8,053 nt of DNA from Bordetella parapertussis (GCA_945867725.1 CAMBJI010000085.1:1-8053), one strand, 5' to 3'. Positions 1 through 8,053 are shown, numbered from the stretch's first letter. Notes: generated by a model not told the origin, from the sequence alone. Numbers and translations are program-made.

Positions 1-214
1 GGCAATGCAACTCAATTATCGGCTCGAAAAAACAGCGACTGGCTGGAAGATTTATGACGTCAATATCCTTGGCGCCTGGTTGGTGGAGACCTACAAAGGA
101 AGCTTCGCGACTGAGATCAGCAAAGGTGGCATTGACGGGCTGATCAAGACGCTGGCAGATCGTAATCGCCGGTTGGCCGTGGTTCCTCCCAAGCCCCCAG
201 CAGGAAAAAGCTGA
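1..214 (+). CDS. mlaC: MlaC, C-terminal part: periplasmic phospholipid-binding protein of the Mla pathway (5' truncated)
   Basis: The window opens inside this gene. The frame is open from base 2 to the TGA at 212-214 and gives 70 residues; the first in-window ATG (base 5) is internal, not the true start. The visible part has the MlaC/Ttg2D C-terminal pattern: a strand (QLNYRLEK), then GWKIYDVNILGAWLV, then a helix with ETYKGSFATEI and GGIDGLIKTLADR. Family members are about 200-215 residues, so roughly the last third is present. In the family, MlaC is secreted to the periplasm and shuttles phospholipid between the MlaA outer-membrane complex and the MlaFEDB inner-membrane ABC complex. The signal peptide and most of the lipid pocket lie upstream of the window. 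mlaB follows after 3 nt, the usual mla order. The identification rests on this C-terminal pattern and the neighbour. Confidence 0.87.
   Translation, partial: AMQLNYRLEKTATGWKIYDVNILGAWLVETYKGSFATEISKGGIDGLIKTLADRNRRLAVVPPKPPAGKS
202..207 (+). promoter_or_regulatory. Ribosome binding site of mlaB
   Basis: AGGAAA lies within the last codons of mlaC, 10 nt before the mlaB ATG at 218. It is one of the clearer Shine-Dalgarno sequences in the window and supports that start. Confidence 0.6.
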
Positions 215-217
215 CAC

Positions 218-475
218 ATGGCGTATTTTCCCACCTCATTAACGATGCAGGATGCGGCCAGTAATCTGCAGCCGGGGTTGGATGCGATTCGCAGCGGTTC
301 TGCCGACATCGATCTCTCGCGTATGGAGCGATTTGATTCAGCGGCAGTGGCAGCCTTGCTGGTATGGCGGCGCGCAGCGCAGTCGGCAGGTCTCTCTCTG
401 TCCGTAGCGGGTGTTCCCGCGGGTCTTCAAAGCCTCGCAGACTTGTATGGTGTGGCCGAGCTGCTGAAGGACTGA
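218..475 (+). CDS. mlaB: MlaB: STAS-domain protein of the Mla phospholipid transport complex
   Basis: This 85-residue protein is a single STAS domain. It shows the core strand and helix (residues 30-50, DIDLSRMERFDSAAVAALL) and then a second strand and helix (LSLSVAGVP, GLQSLADLYGV). The D40-S41 pair at the start of the helix is the position of the conserved phosphorylatable Ser/Thr of STAS anti-sigma antagonists, and E. coli MlaB needs a Thr near this point. In the family, MlaB is cytoplasmic, binds the MlaF ATPase and is needed for assembly and activity of MlaFEDB. The length is slightly below E. coli MlaB (about 97). The ATG at 218 is 3 nt after the mlaC stop and has an AGGAAA upstream. 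The STAS fold alone is generic, so the MlaB name depends on adjacency to mlaC. Confidence 0.85.
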   Translation: MAYFPTSLTMQDAASNLQPGLDAIRSGSADIDLSRMERFDSAAVAALLVWRRAAQSAGLSLSVAGVPAGLQSLADLYGVAELLKD

Positions 476-620
476 GCTTCAGGTGGGCAATGTTTAAACC
501 AGGTCGGAAACTTTTTCTGCTGAATAAGGCAGTGCCAAACCAGTGATTTTCCTTATCCTCAGAATCGCACAGCGATAGTGGTTCGCCATAAAATCTGGAT
601 TTATTCCGTGCCTGCCTAAC

Positions 621-652
621 TTGCCGTTGCCTCTCAGGAAATCCCCTATAAT
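621..652 (+). promoter_or_regulatory. Candidate sigma-70 promoter for the ABC exporter-ibaG-murA-his transcript
   Basis: A perfect -10 hexamer, TATAAT, is at 647-652. Upstream are two adjacent -35-like hexamers, TTGCCG (621-626) and TTGCCT (627-632), at spacings of 20 and 14 bp. Neither is the preferred 17 bp, and there is no extended -10 TG. Transcription would start near 658-660, giving a leader of about 50 nt before the ATG at 709. The -10 match and the location in the only large gap are direct observations. That it is the main promoter for everything downstream is inference. Confidence 0.55.
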
Positions 653-662
653 CAGGGACTTT

Positions 663-682
663 GCGCCGCCACTAAGCGGCGC
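663..682 (+). repeat. Perfect 7-bp inverted repeat (hairpin) in the leader of the ABC exporter genes
   Basis: GCGCCGC (663-669) pairs exactly with GCGGCGC (676-682) across a 6-nt loop, CACTAA. The stem is entirely G-C. It begins about 3-5 nt after the predicted transcription start, so the RNA could carry a hairpin at its extreme 5' end. The bases after it (GTTGCATTTTC) are not a proper U-tract, so terminator function for the mla operon is doubtful. It could instead stabilise the message, or act as DNA as an operator overlapping the start site. Confidence 0.6.
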
Positions 683-708
683 GTTGCATTTTCACCTTTC
701 CTGCCACC

Positions 709-1620
709 ATGGCCGCCAGCCAGATTGAACATGTCAACAAGCGCTTCGGCACCCTGCAGGCGCTGGGCAGTGTATCGCTCGAGATTGCGGAGGGCGAGTT
801 CTTTGGCTTGTTGGGCCCCAACGGCGCCGGCAAAACAACCCTGATTTCCATCATCGCCGGACTCTCCCGCGCCGATGAAGGCCAGGTGAGCATTCATGGC
901 CATGATGTCGTGTCAGATTACCGTCGTGCGCGCCAATGCATTGGTGTTGTGCCGCAGGAGCTGGTCTTCGATCCTTTCTTCACGGTGCGTGAAACGTTGC
1001 GCATGCAGTCCGGCTACTTCGGCATTCGCGACAACGATGCCTGGATCGATGAGGTGATGCACAACCTCGACCTCACCTCCAAGGCCGACAGCAATATGCG
1101 CTCCCTGTCGGGTGGAATGAAGCGACGTGTGCTGGTTGCGCAGGCTTTGGTACACAAGCCGCCCGTCATCATGCTGGATGAGCCGACAGCGGGCGTGGAT
1201 GTGGAATTGCGCCAGACCTTGTGGAATTTCATCGGTCGTCTCAATCGCGAAGGTCACACCGTGGTGCTGACGACGCACTATCTGGAAGAGGCACAGGCCT
1301 TGTGCAATCGCATCGCGATGCTCAAGGCTGGCAAGGTGGTGGCGCTGGATTCCACCGCCGCGCTGATTCGCCGGATCTCGGGTTCTCAACTGGTGGTGCG
1401 CCTTGCCGAAGGTGGCCTGCCGCCCTCGCTCGCGCATCTGGTGTCCCATCCTGAGAACACGGCGCCCCAAGGGCAATACACCTTGCGCGTGAATCACCAT
1501 GGAGAGGTCGAGCCGATGCTGGCTGAGTTGCGGATGTCTGGCGCAAAACTCGAAGATCTGCAGTTGCATCAGGCCGATCTTGAGGACGTGTTTATTCAAA
1601 TCATGAGCAAATCATCATGA
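709..1620 (+). CDS. ABC transporter ATP-binding protein, YadG-like (ABC-2 export family)
   Basis: This 303-residue cytoplasmic ATPase has a full set of nucleotide-binding motifs: Walker A GPNGAGKTT (36-44), Q-loop Q83 in VPQE, signature LSGGMKRR (133-140), Walker B VIMLDEP (153-159), D-loop AGVD (161-164) and switch histidine H190 in TTH. Residues from about 225 form a C-terminal extension typical of ABC-2 exporter ATPases of the YadG/DrrA/NodI type. It should energise the permease encoded next, whose ATG overlaps its stop. The substrate is unknown; the setting beside mla and murA suggests an envelope role, which is inference. The ATG at 709 is the only standard start after the in-frame TAA at 673-675. 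No Shine-Dalgarno is visible before it (CTTTCCTGCCACC), which is unusual for the first gene after a promoter. Confidence 0.93.
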   Translation: MAASQIEHVNKRFGTLQALGSVSLEIAEGEFFGLLGPNGAGKTTLISIIAGLSRADEGQVSIHGHDVVSDYRRARQCIGVVPQELVFDPFFTVRETLRMQSGYFGIRDNDAWIDEVMHNLDLTSKADSNMRSLSGGMKRRVLVAQALVHKPPVIMLDEPTAGVDVELRQTLWNFIGRLNREGHTVVLTTHYLEEAQALCNRIAMLKAGKVVALDSTAALIRRISGSQLVVRLAEGGLPPSLAHLVSHPENTAPQGQYTLRVNHHGEVEPMLAELRMSGAKLEDLQLHQADLEDVFIQIMSKSS

Positions 1621-2372
1621 CCGGCTTCCAGACCTTGTTTTACAAGGAGTTGCTGCGTTTCTGGAAAGTGGCGACGCAGACACTGACGGCGCCTATTGTG
1701 ACGGCGATGCTGTATCTGCTGATATTTGGTCATGTGCTGGAGGCGCATGTGCAGGTGTTTCCCGGCGTGTCCTACACTGCCTTTCTGGTGCCGGGTCTGG
1801 TGATGATGAGTGTGTTGCAAAATGCATTTGCGAATTCATCGTCATCGCTGATCCAGTCCAAGATCACCGGTAATCTGGTGTTCGTGTTGTTGGCGCCTTT
1901 GTCGCACTGGGAGCTGTATTGCGCTTACGTACTGGCGGCGATGGTGCGTGGTTTGGCGGTTGGCGCTGGCGTTTTTCTGATCACGGTCTGGTTTGCAAAG
2001 CTTTCGTTCGTGGCCCCGCTCTGGATACTGCTGTTTGCGCTGCTGGGCGCCGCAATTCTGGGTACCATGGGTCTGCTGGCAGGGATCTGGGCTGAAAAAT
2101 TCGATCAGCTGGCAGCCTTTCAGAACTTCTTGATTGTGCCGGCGACTTTTCTGGCCGGTGTGTTTTACTCGGTGCATTCGCTGCCACCTTTCTGGCTGGC
2201 GGTGTCGCATGCGAACCCGTTTTTTTATATGATCGACGGCTTCCGTTATGGTTTCTTTGGCCACTCGGATGTGCCGCCGACGACCAGTCTGCTGATCGTA
2301 TTAAGCTTTCTGGTACTGCTGGCGGGTCTGGCGATCCGGCTGCTCAAGCGTGGCTACAAACTGCGTCACTAA
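1617..2372 (+). CDS. ABC-2 type transporter permease, YadH-like
   Basis: This 251-residue integral inner-membrane protein has about six hydrophobic segments, near residues 25-42, 52-72, 103-125, 132-158, 166-186 and 223-243. Between segments 2 and 3 is a polar stretch with NAFANSSSSLIQSKITGNLV. After segment 5 come VFYSVHSLPPFW and NPFFYMIDGFRYGFFG, the conserved C-terminal signature of the ABC2_membrane (YadH/NodJ/DrrB) family. The N-terminal amphipathic helix (FYKELLRFWKV) is also typical. The start ATG overlaps the ATPase stop (ATGA at 1617-1620), so translation is probably coupled and the two gene products likely form a homodimer-of-pairs exporter. Length is normal for the family. The transported molecule cannot be read from the sequence. 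Confidence 0.93.
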   Translation: MTGFQTLFYKELLRFWKVATQTLTAPIVTAMLYLLIFGHVLEAHVQVFPGVSYTAFLVPGLVMMSVLQNAFANSSSSLIQSKITGNLVFVLLAPLSHWELYCAYVLAAMVRGLAVGAGVFLITVWFAKLSFVAPLWILLFALLGAAILGTMGLLAGIWAEKFDQLAAFQNFLIVPATFLAGVFYSVHSLPPFWLAVSHANPFFYMIDGFRYGFFGHSDVPPTTSLLIVLSFLVLLAGLAIRLLKRGYKLRH

Positions 2373-2393
2373 TCTGAACCCATTCATTTTTGT

Positions 2394-2400
2394 AAAAAGG
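2394..2400 (+). promoter_or_regulatory. Ribosome binding site of the bolA-like gene
   Basis: AAAAAGG ends 7 nt before the ATG at 2408, in the 35-nt gap after the permease. It is well placed and supports independent initiation at this small gene. No promoter is obvious in the gap. Confidence 0.6.
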
Positions 2401-2407
2401 CAAAATC

Positions 2408-3893
<1,486 letters not shown>

Positions 3894-3894
<1 letters not shown>

Positions 3895-4547
3895 TGAACC
3901 AAATGCTCACGCTGGCGCTTTCCAAAGGGCGCATCTTCGACGAGACCCTGCCACTGCTCGAAGCGGCCGGCATACACGTCACCGAAGATCCCGAGAAATC
4001 ACGCAAGCTGATTCTGCCGACCAGCGACCCGCAGTTGCGTGTCGTGATCGTGCGGGCATCTGATGTACCGACCTATGTGCAGTATGGCGCAGCAGATTTT
4101 GGCGTTGCGGGCAAAGACGTACTACTTGAGCATGGCGGTGAAGGCTTGTATCAGCCTGTCGATTTGCAGATCGCCAAATGCCGGATGTCGGTAGCAGTGC
4201 AGTCAGGTTTTGATTACGCCAGTGCCGTGCGTCAGGGTGCACGTTTGCGCGTCGCCACCAAGTACGTGCAGGTCGCCCGTGAACACTTTGCTGCCAAGGG
4301 CGTGCATGTGGATTTGATCAAACTGTACGGTTCCATGGAGCTCGGCCCGCTGGTGGGTTTGTCGGACGCGATTGTCGATCTGGTCTCGACCGGCAGTACG
4401 CTGCGCGCTAACAACCTGGTCGAGGTGGAGCACATCATGGAGATTTCATCGCGACTGGTCGTCAACCAGGCAGCGCTCAAGCTCAAGCGCGAAAAACTGC
4501 AACCCATCATTGATGCCTTTGCCAAGGCATCTCTTCGTGAAAAATAG
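3894..4547 (+). CDS. hisG: ATP phosphoribosyltransferase catalytic subunit, short form (HisG-S)
   Basis: HisG joins PRPP and ATP in the first step of histidine synthesis. The 217 residues contain LALSKGRIF (7-15), the conserved [13 protein letters not shown] segment (66-77) and the PRPP loop [18 protein letters not shown] (158-175). The protein ends soon after it, without the roughly 80-residue C-terminal regulatory domain of the E. coli enzyme (299 residues). Known short forms need HisZ, a histidyl-tRNA synthetase-like subunit, for activity and feedback inhibition; no hisZ is in this window. The ATG at 3894 overlaps the murA stop (TAATG), with AGAGAA 7 nt upstream. A second in-frame ATG at 3903 would remove three residues and cannot be excluded. 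hisD follows after 4 nt. Confidence 0.97.
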
Positions 4548-4551
4548 AACC

Positions 4552-5865
4552 ATGTCCGTTGTCATAAGCCAGCTCGATTCCGCCGACCAAAACTTTCAAG
4601 CCAAACTGATGGCGGTACTCGCCTTCGAGGCGTCGGAAGACGAAGCCATCGATCGCACGGCTGCCAGCATCATTGCGGATGTGCGGCAGCGCGGCGACGC
4701 AGCAGTGCTTGAGTACACACAGCGTTTCGATCATGTCGCTGCCACCAGCATGACAGCGCTCGAGATTCCACGTGCGGCATTGCAGGCCGCGCTGGCCAGT
4801 CTCGCGCCAGAGCGACGCGCTGCATTGACCGAAGCTGCAGATCGCGTGCGCAGCTATCACGAGCGTCAAAAGCAGTCCTGCGGCTCGGATGGTTTTGCAT
4901 TCACCGAGGCTGATGGCACCATCCTCGGACAAAAAGTCACACCGCTGGATCGCGTCGGCATTTATGTCCCAGGTGGCAAAGCGGCTTATCCGTCGTCAGT
5001 GCTCATGAATGCGATTCCTGCCAAAGTCGCCGGCGTGGCCGAAGTCATCATGGTCGTGCCTACACCCGATGGTGTGCAAAATCCGCTGGTACTGGCCGCC
5101 GCAGAAATTGCCGGTGTCGATCGTGTGTTTACCATCGGCGGTGCGCAGGCCGTTGCTGCGCTCGCTTATGGCACGCACACCATTCCGCAGGTCGACAAGA
5201 TCGTCGGCCCCGGTAATGCCTATGTCGCGGCCGCCAAGCGCCGTGTGTTTGGCGTGGTCGGTATCGACATGATTGCCGGGCCTTCCGAGATTCTGGTGCT
5301 GGCTGATGGCAGTACCGATCCTGACTGGGTCGCGATGGATTTGTTCTCACAAGCCGAGCATGATGAGCTCGCGCAATCCATTCTGGTTTGTCCCGATGCC
5401 GCTTATCTGGCGCGCGTGGCTGATAGCGTTAATCGCCAGCTCGATGACATGCCGCGCAAAGAGGTGATTCGCACCTCGCTCACGAATCGCGGCGCCATGA
5501 TCAAAGTGCGCGATATGGACGAAGCCTGCGACATCGCCAACCTGATCGCAGCGGAACATCTGGAGATTTCGGCGACCGATCCCAAACATTGGGCCGACAA
5601 GATCCGGCATGCGGGCGCGATGTTCTTGGGACGTTACTCATCCGAATCGCTGGGCGACTATTGCGCTGGCCCCAATCACGTGTTGCCTACGTCACGCACG
5701 GCACGTTTTTCCTCGCCGCTGGGTGTCTACGATTTTCAGAAGCGCACATCGATTTTGCATGTCAGCGAGGCAGGTGCGCAAACACTGGGGCGCGTCGCCG
5801 CCGAGCTGGCCTATGGCGAAGGCTTGCAAGCGCATGCACGTTCTGCTGAATTCCGGATGAAATGA
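4552..5865 (+). CDS. hisD: Histidinol dehydrogenase
   Basis: HisD is an NAD- and zinc-dependent enzyme that oxidises histidinol twice to histidine, the last step of the pathway. The 437 residues match the family (about 430-440). Visible signatures are VGIYVPGG (135-142), the [12 protein letters not shown] segment, [12 protein letters not shown] (219-230) and [10 protein letters not shown] (243-252). Zinc-ligand candidates are Q267 and H270 in [12 protein letters not shown]369 in [16 protein letters not shown], and H428 near the C-terminus. The catalytic pair E335-H336 is in IAAEHLEI. The frame is open upstream as far as 4372, but those 60 codons lie out of frame over hisG and have no HisD character. 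The ATG at 4552, 4 nt after the hisG stop, gives the expected N-terminus. Shine-Dalgarno is weak, consistent with translational coupling. Confidence 0.98.
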   Translation: MSVVISQLDSADQNFQAKLMAVLAFEASEDEAIDRTAASIIADVRQRGDAAVLEYTQRFDHVAATSMTALEIPRAALQAALASLAPERRAALTEAADRVRSYHERQKQSCGSDGFAFTEADGTILGQKVTPLDRVGIYVPGGKAAYPSSVLMNAIPAKVAGVAEVIMVVPTPDGVQNPLVLAAAEIAGVDRVFTIGGAQAVAALAYGTHTIPQVDKIVGPGNAYVAAAKRRVFGVVGIDMIAGPSEILVLADGSTDPDWVAMDLFSQAEHDELAQSILVCPDAAYLARVADSVNRQLDDMPRKEVIRTSLTNRGAMIKVRDMDEACDIANLIAAEHLEISATDPKHWADKIRHAGAMFLGRYSSESLGDYCAGPNHVLPTSRTARFSSPLGVYDFQKRTSILHVSEAGAQTLGRVAAELAYGEGLQAHARSAEFRMK

Positions 5866-5872
5866 GCGTGTC

Positions 5873-6961
5873 ATGTCCCTGACTGAAAACATCATTCGCG
5901 CCGATGTGCGCGCGCTATCGGCGTATCACGTGCCGGACGCTTCGGGCCTGATCAAGCTCGATGCGATGGAAAATCCGTATACCCTGCCGGCCGATCTGCA
6001 GCAGGAACTCGGCCAGCGGCTTGCTGCTGTCGCCCTGAACCGCTATCCGGTACCTTCGTATGCGGGTCTCAAAGCAGCGATTCGCAGCCAACTGGGTGTG
6101 CCCGCGGGATTTGATGTGGTGCTGGGTAATGGCTCTGACGAATTGATCAGCATCGTCTCGGTTGCCTGTGCAAAGCCCGGGGCGAAGGTGCTGGCGCCGC
6201 TACCCGGTTTTGTGATGTATGCGATGTCGGCGCAGTTGGCGGGTATGGAATTCATCGGTGTGCCGCTGAAATCCGATCTGACACTGGATCTGGATGCGAT
6301 GCTCAATGCCATTCGTAGTCATCGTCCAGCGATCACGTACCTGGCCTACCCGAACAACCCGACCGGCAATCTGTTTGACCCCGATGCCATCCTCGCGGTG
6401 CTTGGTGAGGTCGGCGACAGTGGCGTCGTGATTGTTGACGAGGCCTATCAGCCATTTGCGGGCACAACCTTTATGCCGCGCCTGAGCGAGCACGATAATC
6501 TGATCGTGATGCGCACCATCTCCAAGCAGGGTTTGGCGGGTATCCGTCTGGGCTATATGTCAGCTGCGCCCGCCTTGCTGGCCGAATTCGACAAGGTCCG
6601 TCCTCCCTACAACATCAATGTCCTCACCGAGGCGACTGCCGCTTTTGTGTTGGAGCACCGCGATGTGCTGGACCAACAGGCATTGGCTATCTGCAGCGAG
6701 CGTGCTTCCCTGTTGGCTGCACTGTCAGCCATCCCGGGCGTCCATGTTTTTCCGTCCGCGGCAAATTTCATACTGCTGCGCATTGAGCGTGCAGGCCTTA
6801 GCGGCACTCAGGTTTTCGATCGTCTGCTGGCGCAGAAGGTACTGGTGAAAAATGTCGGTAAAATGCACACGCTGCTGCAGAATTGTTTACGGGTGACCGT
6901 GAGCACGCCGGCAGAAAACGCGCTCTTTCTGGCGGCGCTGCAATCGAGCCTGAATTCCTGA
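5873..6961 (+). CDS. hisC: Histidinol-phosphate aminotransferase
   Basis: HisC is a PLP-dependent fold-type I aminotransferase converting imidazole-acetol phosphate and glutamate to histidinol phosphate. The 362 residues carry the whole set of marks: LDAMENPY (29-36) with the substrate-facing region, RYP (58-60), GNGSDELI (85-92) for the PLP phosphate, YPNNPTGN (159-166) with N162, VDEAY (188-192) with D189 and Y192, the Schiff-base lysine K218 in [15 protein letters not shown] with R226, and R340 in [12 protein letters not shown] for the substrate carboxylate. Two residues are less usual: Q219 after the lysine, and S344 where many HisC proteins have glycine (RVTVG). The gene starts 7 nt after hisD; the ATG at 5862 that overlaps the hisD stop is out of frame. 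Paralogous HisC copies are common in this group, but operon position favours the biosynthetic one. Confidence 0.97.
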   Translation: MSLTENIIRADVRALSAYHVPDASGLIKLDAMENPYTLPADLQQELGQRLAAVALNRYPVPSYAGLKAAIRSQLGVPAGFDVVLGNGSDELISIVSVACAKPGAKVLAPLPGFVMYAMSAQLAGMEFIGVPLKSDLTLDLDAMLNAIRSHRPAITYLAYPNNPTGNLFDPDAILAVLGEVGDSGVVIVDEAYQPFAGTTFMPRLSEHDNLIVMRTISKQGLAGIRLGYMSAAPALLAEFDKVRPPYNINVLTEATAAFVLEHRDVLDQQALAICSERASLLAALSAIPGVHVFPSAANFILLRIERAGLSGTQVFDRLLAQKVLVKNVGKMHTLLQNCLRVTVSTPAENALFLAALQSSLNS

Positions 6962-6972
6962 CACCACTCATC

Positions 6973-7569
6973 ATGTCCATGCCACGCACAGCAGAAGTCG
7001 TTCGCGACACCAGCGAGACCCAAATCCGGGTCGCGATCAATCTCGACGGTACCGGTCAGCAAAAGCTCAATACCGGTGTACCTTTCCTTGACCACATGCT
7101 GGATCAGATCGCACGTCATGGCCTCATTGATCTCGACATCGAAGCCAAGGGTGATCTGCATATCGATGCCCACCATACGGTGGAAGATGTCGGTATCACG
7201 TTAGGTCAGGCCTTTGCTCGCGCGATAGGTGATAAAAAAGGCATACGCCGCTATGGCCATGCCTATGTGCCGCTGGACGAAGCCATGTCGCGGGTCGTGA
7301 TCGATTTCTCTGGTCGTCCCGGACTCGAATTTCACGTGCCGTTCAAACGCTCCATGATTGGTTCTTTCGATGTGGATCTGACCCATGAGTTCTTTCAGGG
7401 TTTCGTTAATCACGCGAACATGACCCTGCATATTGATAATCTGCGCGGCGAAAATGCGCACCACCAGTGCGAAACGGTGTTCAAGGCATTTGGCCGGGCC
7501 TTGCGTATGGCGGCCGAACTGGATCCGCGCGCGGCCGGCATCATTCCTTCCACCAAGGGCAGTCTCTGA
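6973..7569 (+). CDS. hisB: Imidazoleglycerol-phosphate dehydratase, monofunctional
   Basis: HisB dehydrates imidazoleglycerol phosphate to imidazole-acetol phosphate using manganese. The 198 residues contain the two internal-repeat metal motifs: [11 protein letters not shown] (65-75) and [17 protein letters not shown] (161-177). They also show GVPFLDHML (35-43), HEFF (138-141), and the C-terminal STKGSL. There is no N-terminal histidinol-phosphate phosphatase domain, unlike the bifunctional E. coli protein, so that step must be done by a separate enzyme not seen here. The frame is open back to an ATG at 6883, but that stretch lies over the end of hisC. The ATG at 6973 (11 nt after the hisC stop) or the one at 6979 gives the conserved start ([13 protein letters not shown]). 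Neither has a clear Shine-Dalgarno. Confidence 0.97.
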   Translation: MSMPRTAEVVRDTSETQIRVAINLDGTGQQKLNTGVPFLDHMLDQIARHGLIDLDIEAKGDLHIDAHHTVEDVGITLGQAFARAIGDKKGIRRYGHAYVPLDEAMSRVVIDFSGRPGLEFHVPFKRSMIGSFDVDLTHEFFQGFVNHANMTLHIDNLRGENAHHQCETVFKAFGRALRMAAELDPRAAGIIPSTKGSL

Positions 7570-7577
7570 CCGATGTC

Positions 7578-7596
7578 AGCCGCAGTCTTTGCGGCT
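7578..7596 (+). repeat. Hairpin between hisB and hisH
   Basis: AGCCGCA (7578-7584) pairs perfectly with TGCGGCT (7590-7596) around a 5-nt loop, GTCTT. It lies 8 nt after the hisB stop, in the longest gap of the his cluster (55 nt). The following bases are AAATCACACG, not a T-run, so this is not a standard intrinsic terminator. It may be an RNA-stability or processing element between cistrons. That role is inference. Confidence 0.6.
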
Positions 7597-7624
7597 AAAT
7601 CACACGACAGTCCGCGCCAATGTC

Positions 7625-8053
7625 ATGAATAAAATCGTCGTCGTCGATTACGGTATGGGCAACCTTCGCTCGGTGGCCCAGGCGCTGATGCATGTCGCGC
7701 CCGAGGCTGAGGTTCGCATATCCGGCGACCCGGAGATACTTCGTCGGGCCGATCGTGTGGTGTTGCCGGGGCAGGGCGCGATGCCTGACTGCATGCGTTC
7801 TTTGCGCGAATCCGGCCTGCTCGACGCGCTCATGGAGGCAGCTAGAAACAAGCCGCTGTTTGGCGTGTGCGTGGGTGAGCAAATGCTGTTTGATGCCAGC
7901 GAAGAAGGCGACGCCAGCTGCCTTGGGCTGATGCCCGGAAAGGTGGTGCGTTTTCAGCTGGAAGGCCAGCTGCAGCCCGACGGCTCGCGCTTCAAGGTGC
8001 CACAGATGGGGTGGAACAGTGTAGAGATCAGGCACAATCATCCCCTGTGGGAT
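7625..8053 (+). CDS. hisH: Imidazoleglycerol-phosphate synthase, glutamine amidotransferase subunit HisH (3' truncated)
   Basis: The frame runs open from the ATG at 7625 to the window edge and gives exactly 143 codons, about two thirds of the usual 200-215. The N-terminus [19 protein letters not shown] is the HisH/class I glutaminase start. The oxyanion segment [11 protein letters not shown] (47-57) and the nucleophile elbow [11 protein letters not shown] (79-89), with C82, follow, and then PQMGWN near 127-132. The catalytic histidine and glutamate lie beyond the edge. HisH releases ammonia from glutamine for HisF, which makes imidazoleglycerol phosphate and AICAR. Most HisH proteins have PGVG and GICLGMQ at these two sites; the variants here are, to my recollection, normal in Burkholderiales. 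No clear Shine-Dalgarno precedes the ATG. The frame is open upstream to hisB, but the conserved start fits the ATG. Confidence 0.96.
   Translation, partial: MNKIVVVDYGMGNLRSVAQALMHVAPEAEVRISGDPEILRRADRVVLPGQGAMPDCMRSLRESGLLDALMEAARNKPLFGVCVGEQMLFDASEEGDASCLGLMPGKVVRFQLEGQLQPDGSRFKVPQMGWNSVEIRHNHPLWD

Larger units (their letters stand above)
476..708 (+). other. Intergenic region between mlaB and the ABC exporter genes
   Basis: This 233-nt stretch is the only long gap in the window. It looks more AT-rich than its surroundings, and I see no convincing gene in it; an open frame entering from within mlaB to 546 has no family resemblance. A 6-bp inverted repeat (CTGAAG 464-469, CTTCAG 477-482) spans the mlaB stop, but no T-run follows, so it is not a good intrinsic terminator. 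A looser inverted repeat pairs 533-542 with 579-588 (8 of 10 positions, 36-nt loop). The last 90 nt hold the -10 element and hairpin listed separately. With no terminator visible, transcription from the mla operon may run through. Confidence 0.6.

Noticed and set aside
464..482. CTGAAG/CTTCAG inverted repeat across the mlaB stop as a terminator
   Set aside because: The stem is only 6 bp with a 7-nt loop and is followed by GTGGGCAATG, with no T-run.
364..546. A 60-codon plus-strand frame beginning inside mlaB and ending in the gap
   Set aside because: The first half is out of frame with mlaB and arginine/serine-rich. There is no ribosome site and no recognisable motif.
663..690. The 7-bp G-C hairpin as an intrinsic terminator of the mla operon
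   Set aside because: The downstream bases GTTGCATTTTC put the T-rich part 6 or more bases from the stem, and the hairpin sits just after a strong -10. A leader or operator role fits better, though a weak terminator cannot be fully excluded.
913..1599. A 228-codon open frame on the minus strand opposite the ABC ATPase gene
   Set aside because: It is rich in His, Gln and Arg, as expected when a GC-biased gene is read on the other strand. It has no recognisable domain, and the plus-strand gene is certain.
2386..2398. TTTTTGTAAAAA inverted repeat before the bolA-like gene as a regulatory dyad
   Set aside because: It is a short A/T run pair with a 2-nt centre that cannot form a stable hairpin. 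The A-run is better explained as part of the ribosome site.
4372..4551. A 60-codon in-frame extension upstream of hisD
   Set aside because: It lies over the end of hisG in another frame and does not resemble HisD. The ATG at 4552 gives the normal family length.
6883..6972. A 30-codon in-frame extension upstream of hisB
   Set aside because: It overlaps the end of hisC out of frame, and HisB proteins begin at about the sequence following 6973-6979.

Overview
The window is an ordinary core-chromosome segment of a betaproteobacterium, most likely Burkholderiales and possibly an Oxalobacteraceae-type organism. The inference rests on gene order and protein features: mlaC-mlaB, a YadG/YadH-like ABC exporter pair, a BolA/IbaG gene, murA, then hisG (short form), hisD, hisC, monofunctional hisB and hisH. 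HisH also carries the [10 protein letters not shown] and GVCVGEQ variants that I associate with this group. All genes lie on the + strand, and base composition looks moderately GC-rich and even by eye. I see no mobile element, CRISPR array, tRNA, rRNA or sign of recent transfer.

Layout. Positions 1-475 hold the end of the Mla (maintenance of outer-membrane lipid asymmetry) operon: the C-terminal 70 residues of MlaC and a complete small STAS protein, MlaB. Positions 476-708 are the only substantial gene-free stretch. It has no convincing terminator, but it holds a perfect TATAAT -10 element followed at once by a 7-bp inverted repeat. Positions 709-2372 encode an ABC ATPase and an ABC-2 membrane protein with overlapping ATGA start/stop. 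Positions 2408-3894 encode a BolA-family protein and MurA (TAATG overlap), and murA overlaps hisG in the same way. Positions 3894-8053 hold hisGDCB and the first 143 codons of hisH, which runs off the window. The only gap in the his part is 55 nt between hisB and hisH, and it contains a second perfect 7-bp hairpin.

How the genes fit together. The first half concerns the envelope: phospholipid trafficking (Mla), an exporter of unknown substrate, a BolA-type protein and the first committed step of peptidoglycan synthesis. The second half is the histidine pathway: HisG (step 1), HisB (imidazoleglycerol-phosphate dehydratase), HisC (aminotransferase), HisD (last two oxidations) and the glutaminase half of imidazoleglycerol-phosphate synthase (HisH). 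From 709 onward the spacing is tight enough for one transcript, so envelope and amino-acid genes are probably co-transcribed. HisG is the short form, so a HisZ subunit must be encoded elsewhere.

I did not find a previously undescribed system. The points most worth a second look are the promoter and hairpin leader before the exporter, the exporter's position between mla and ibaG-murA, the hisB-hisH hairpin, and a few unusual residues near active sites.
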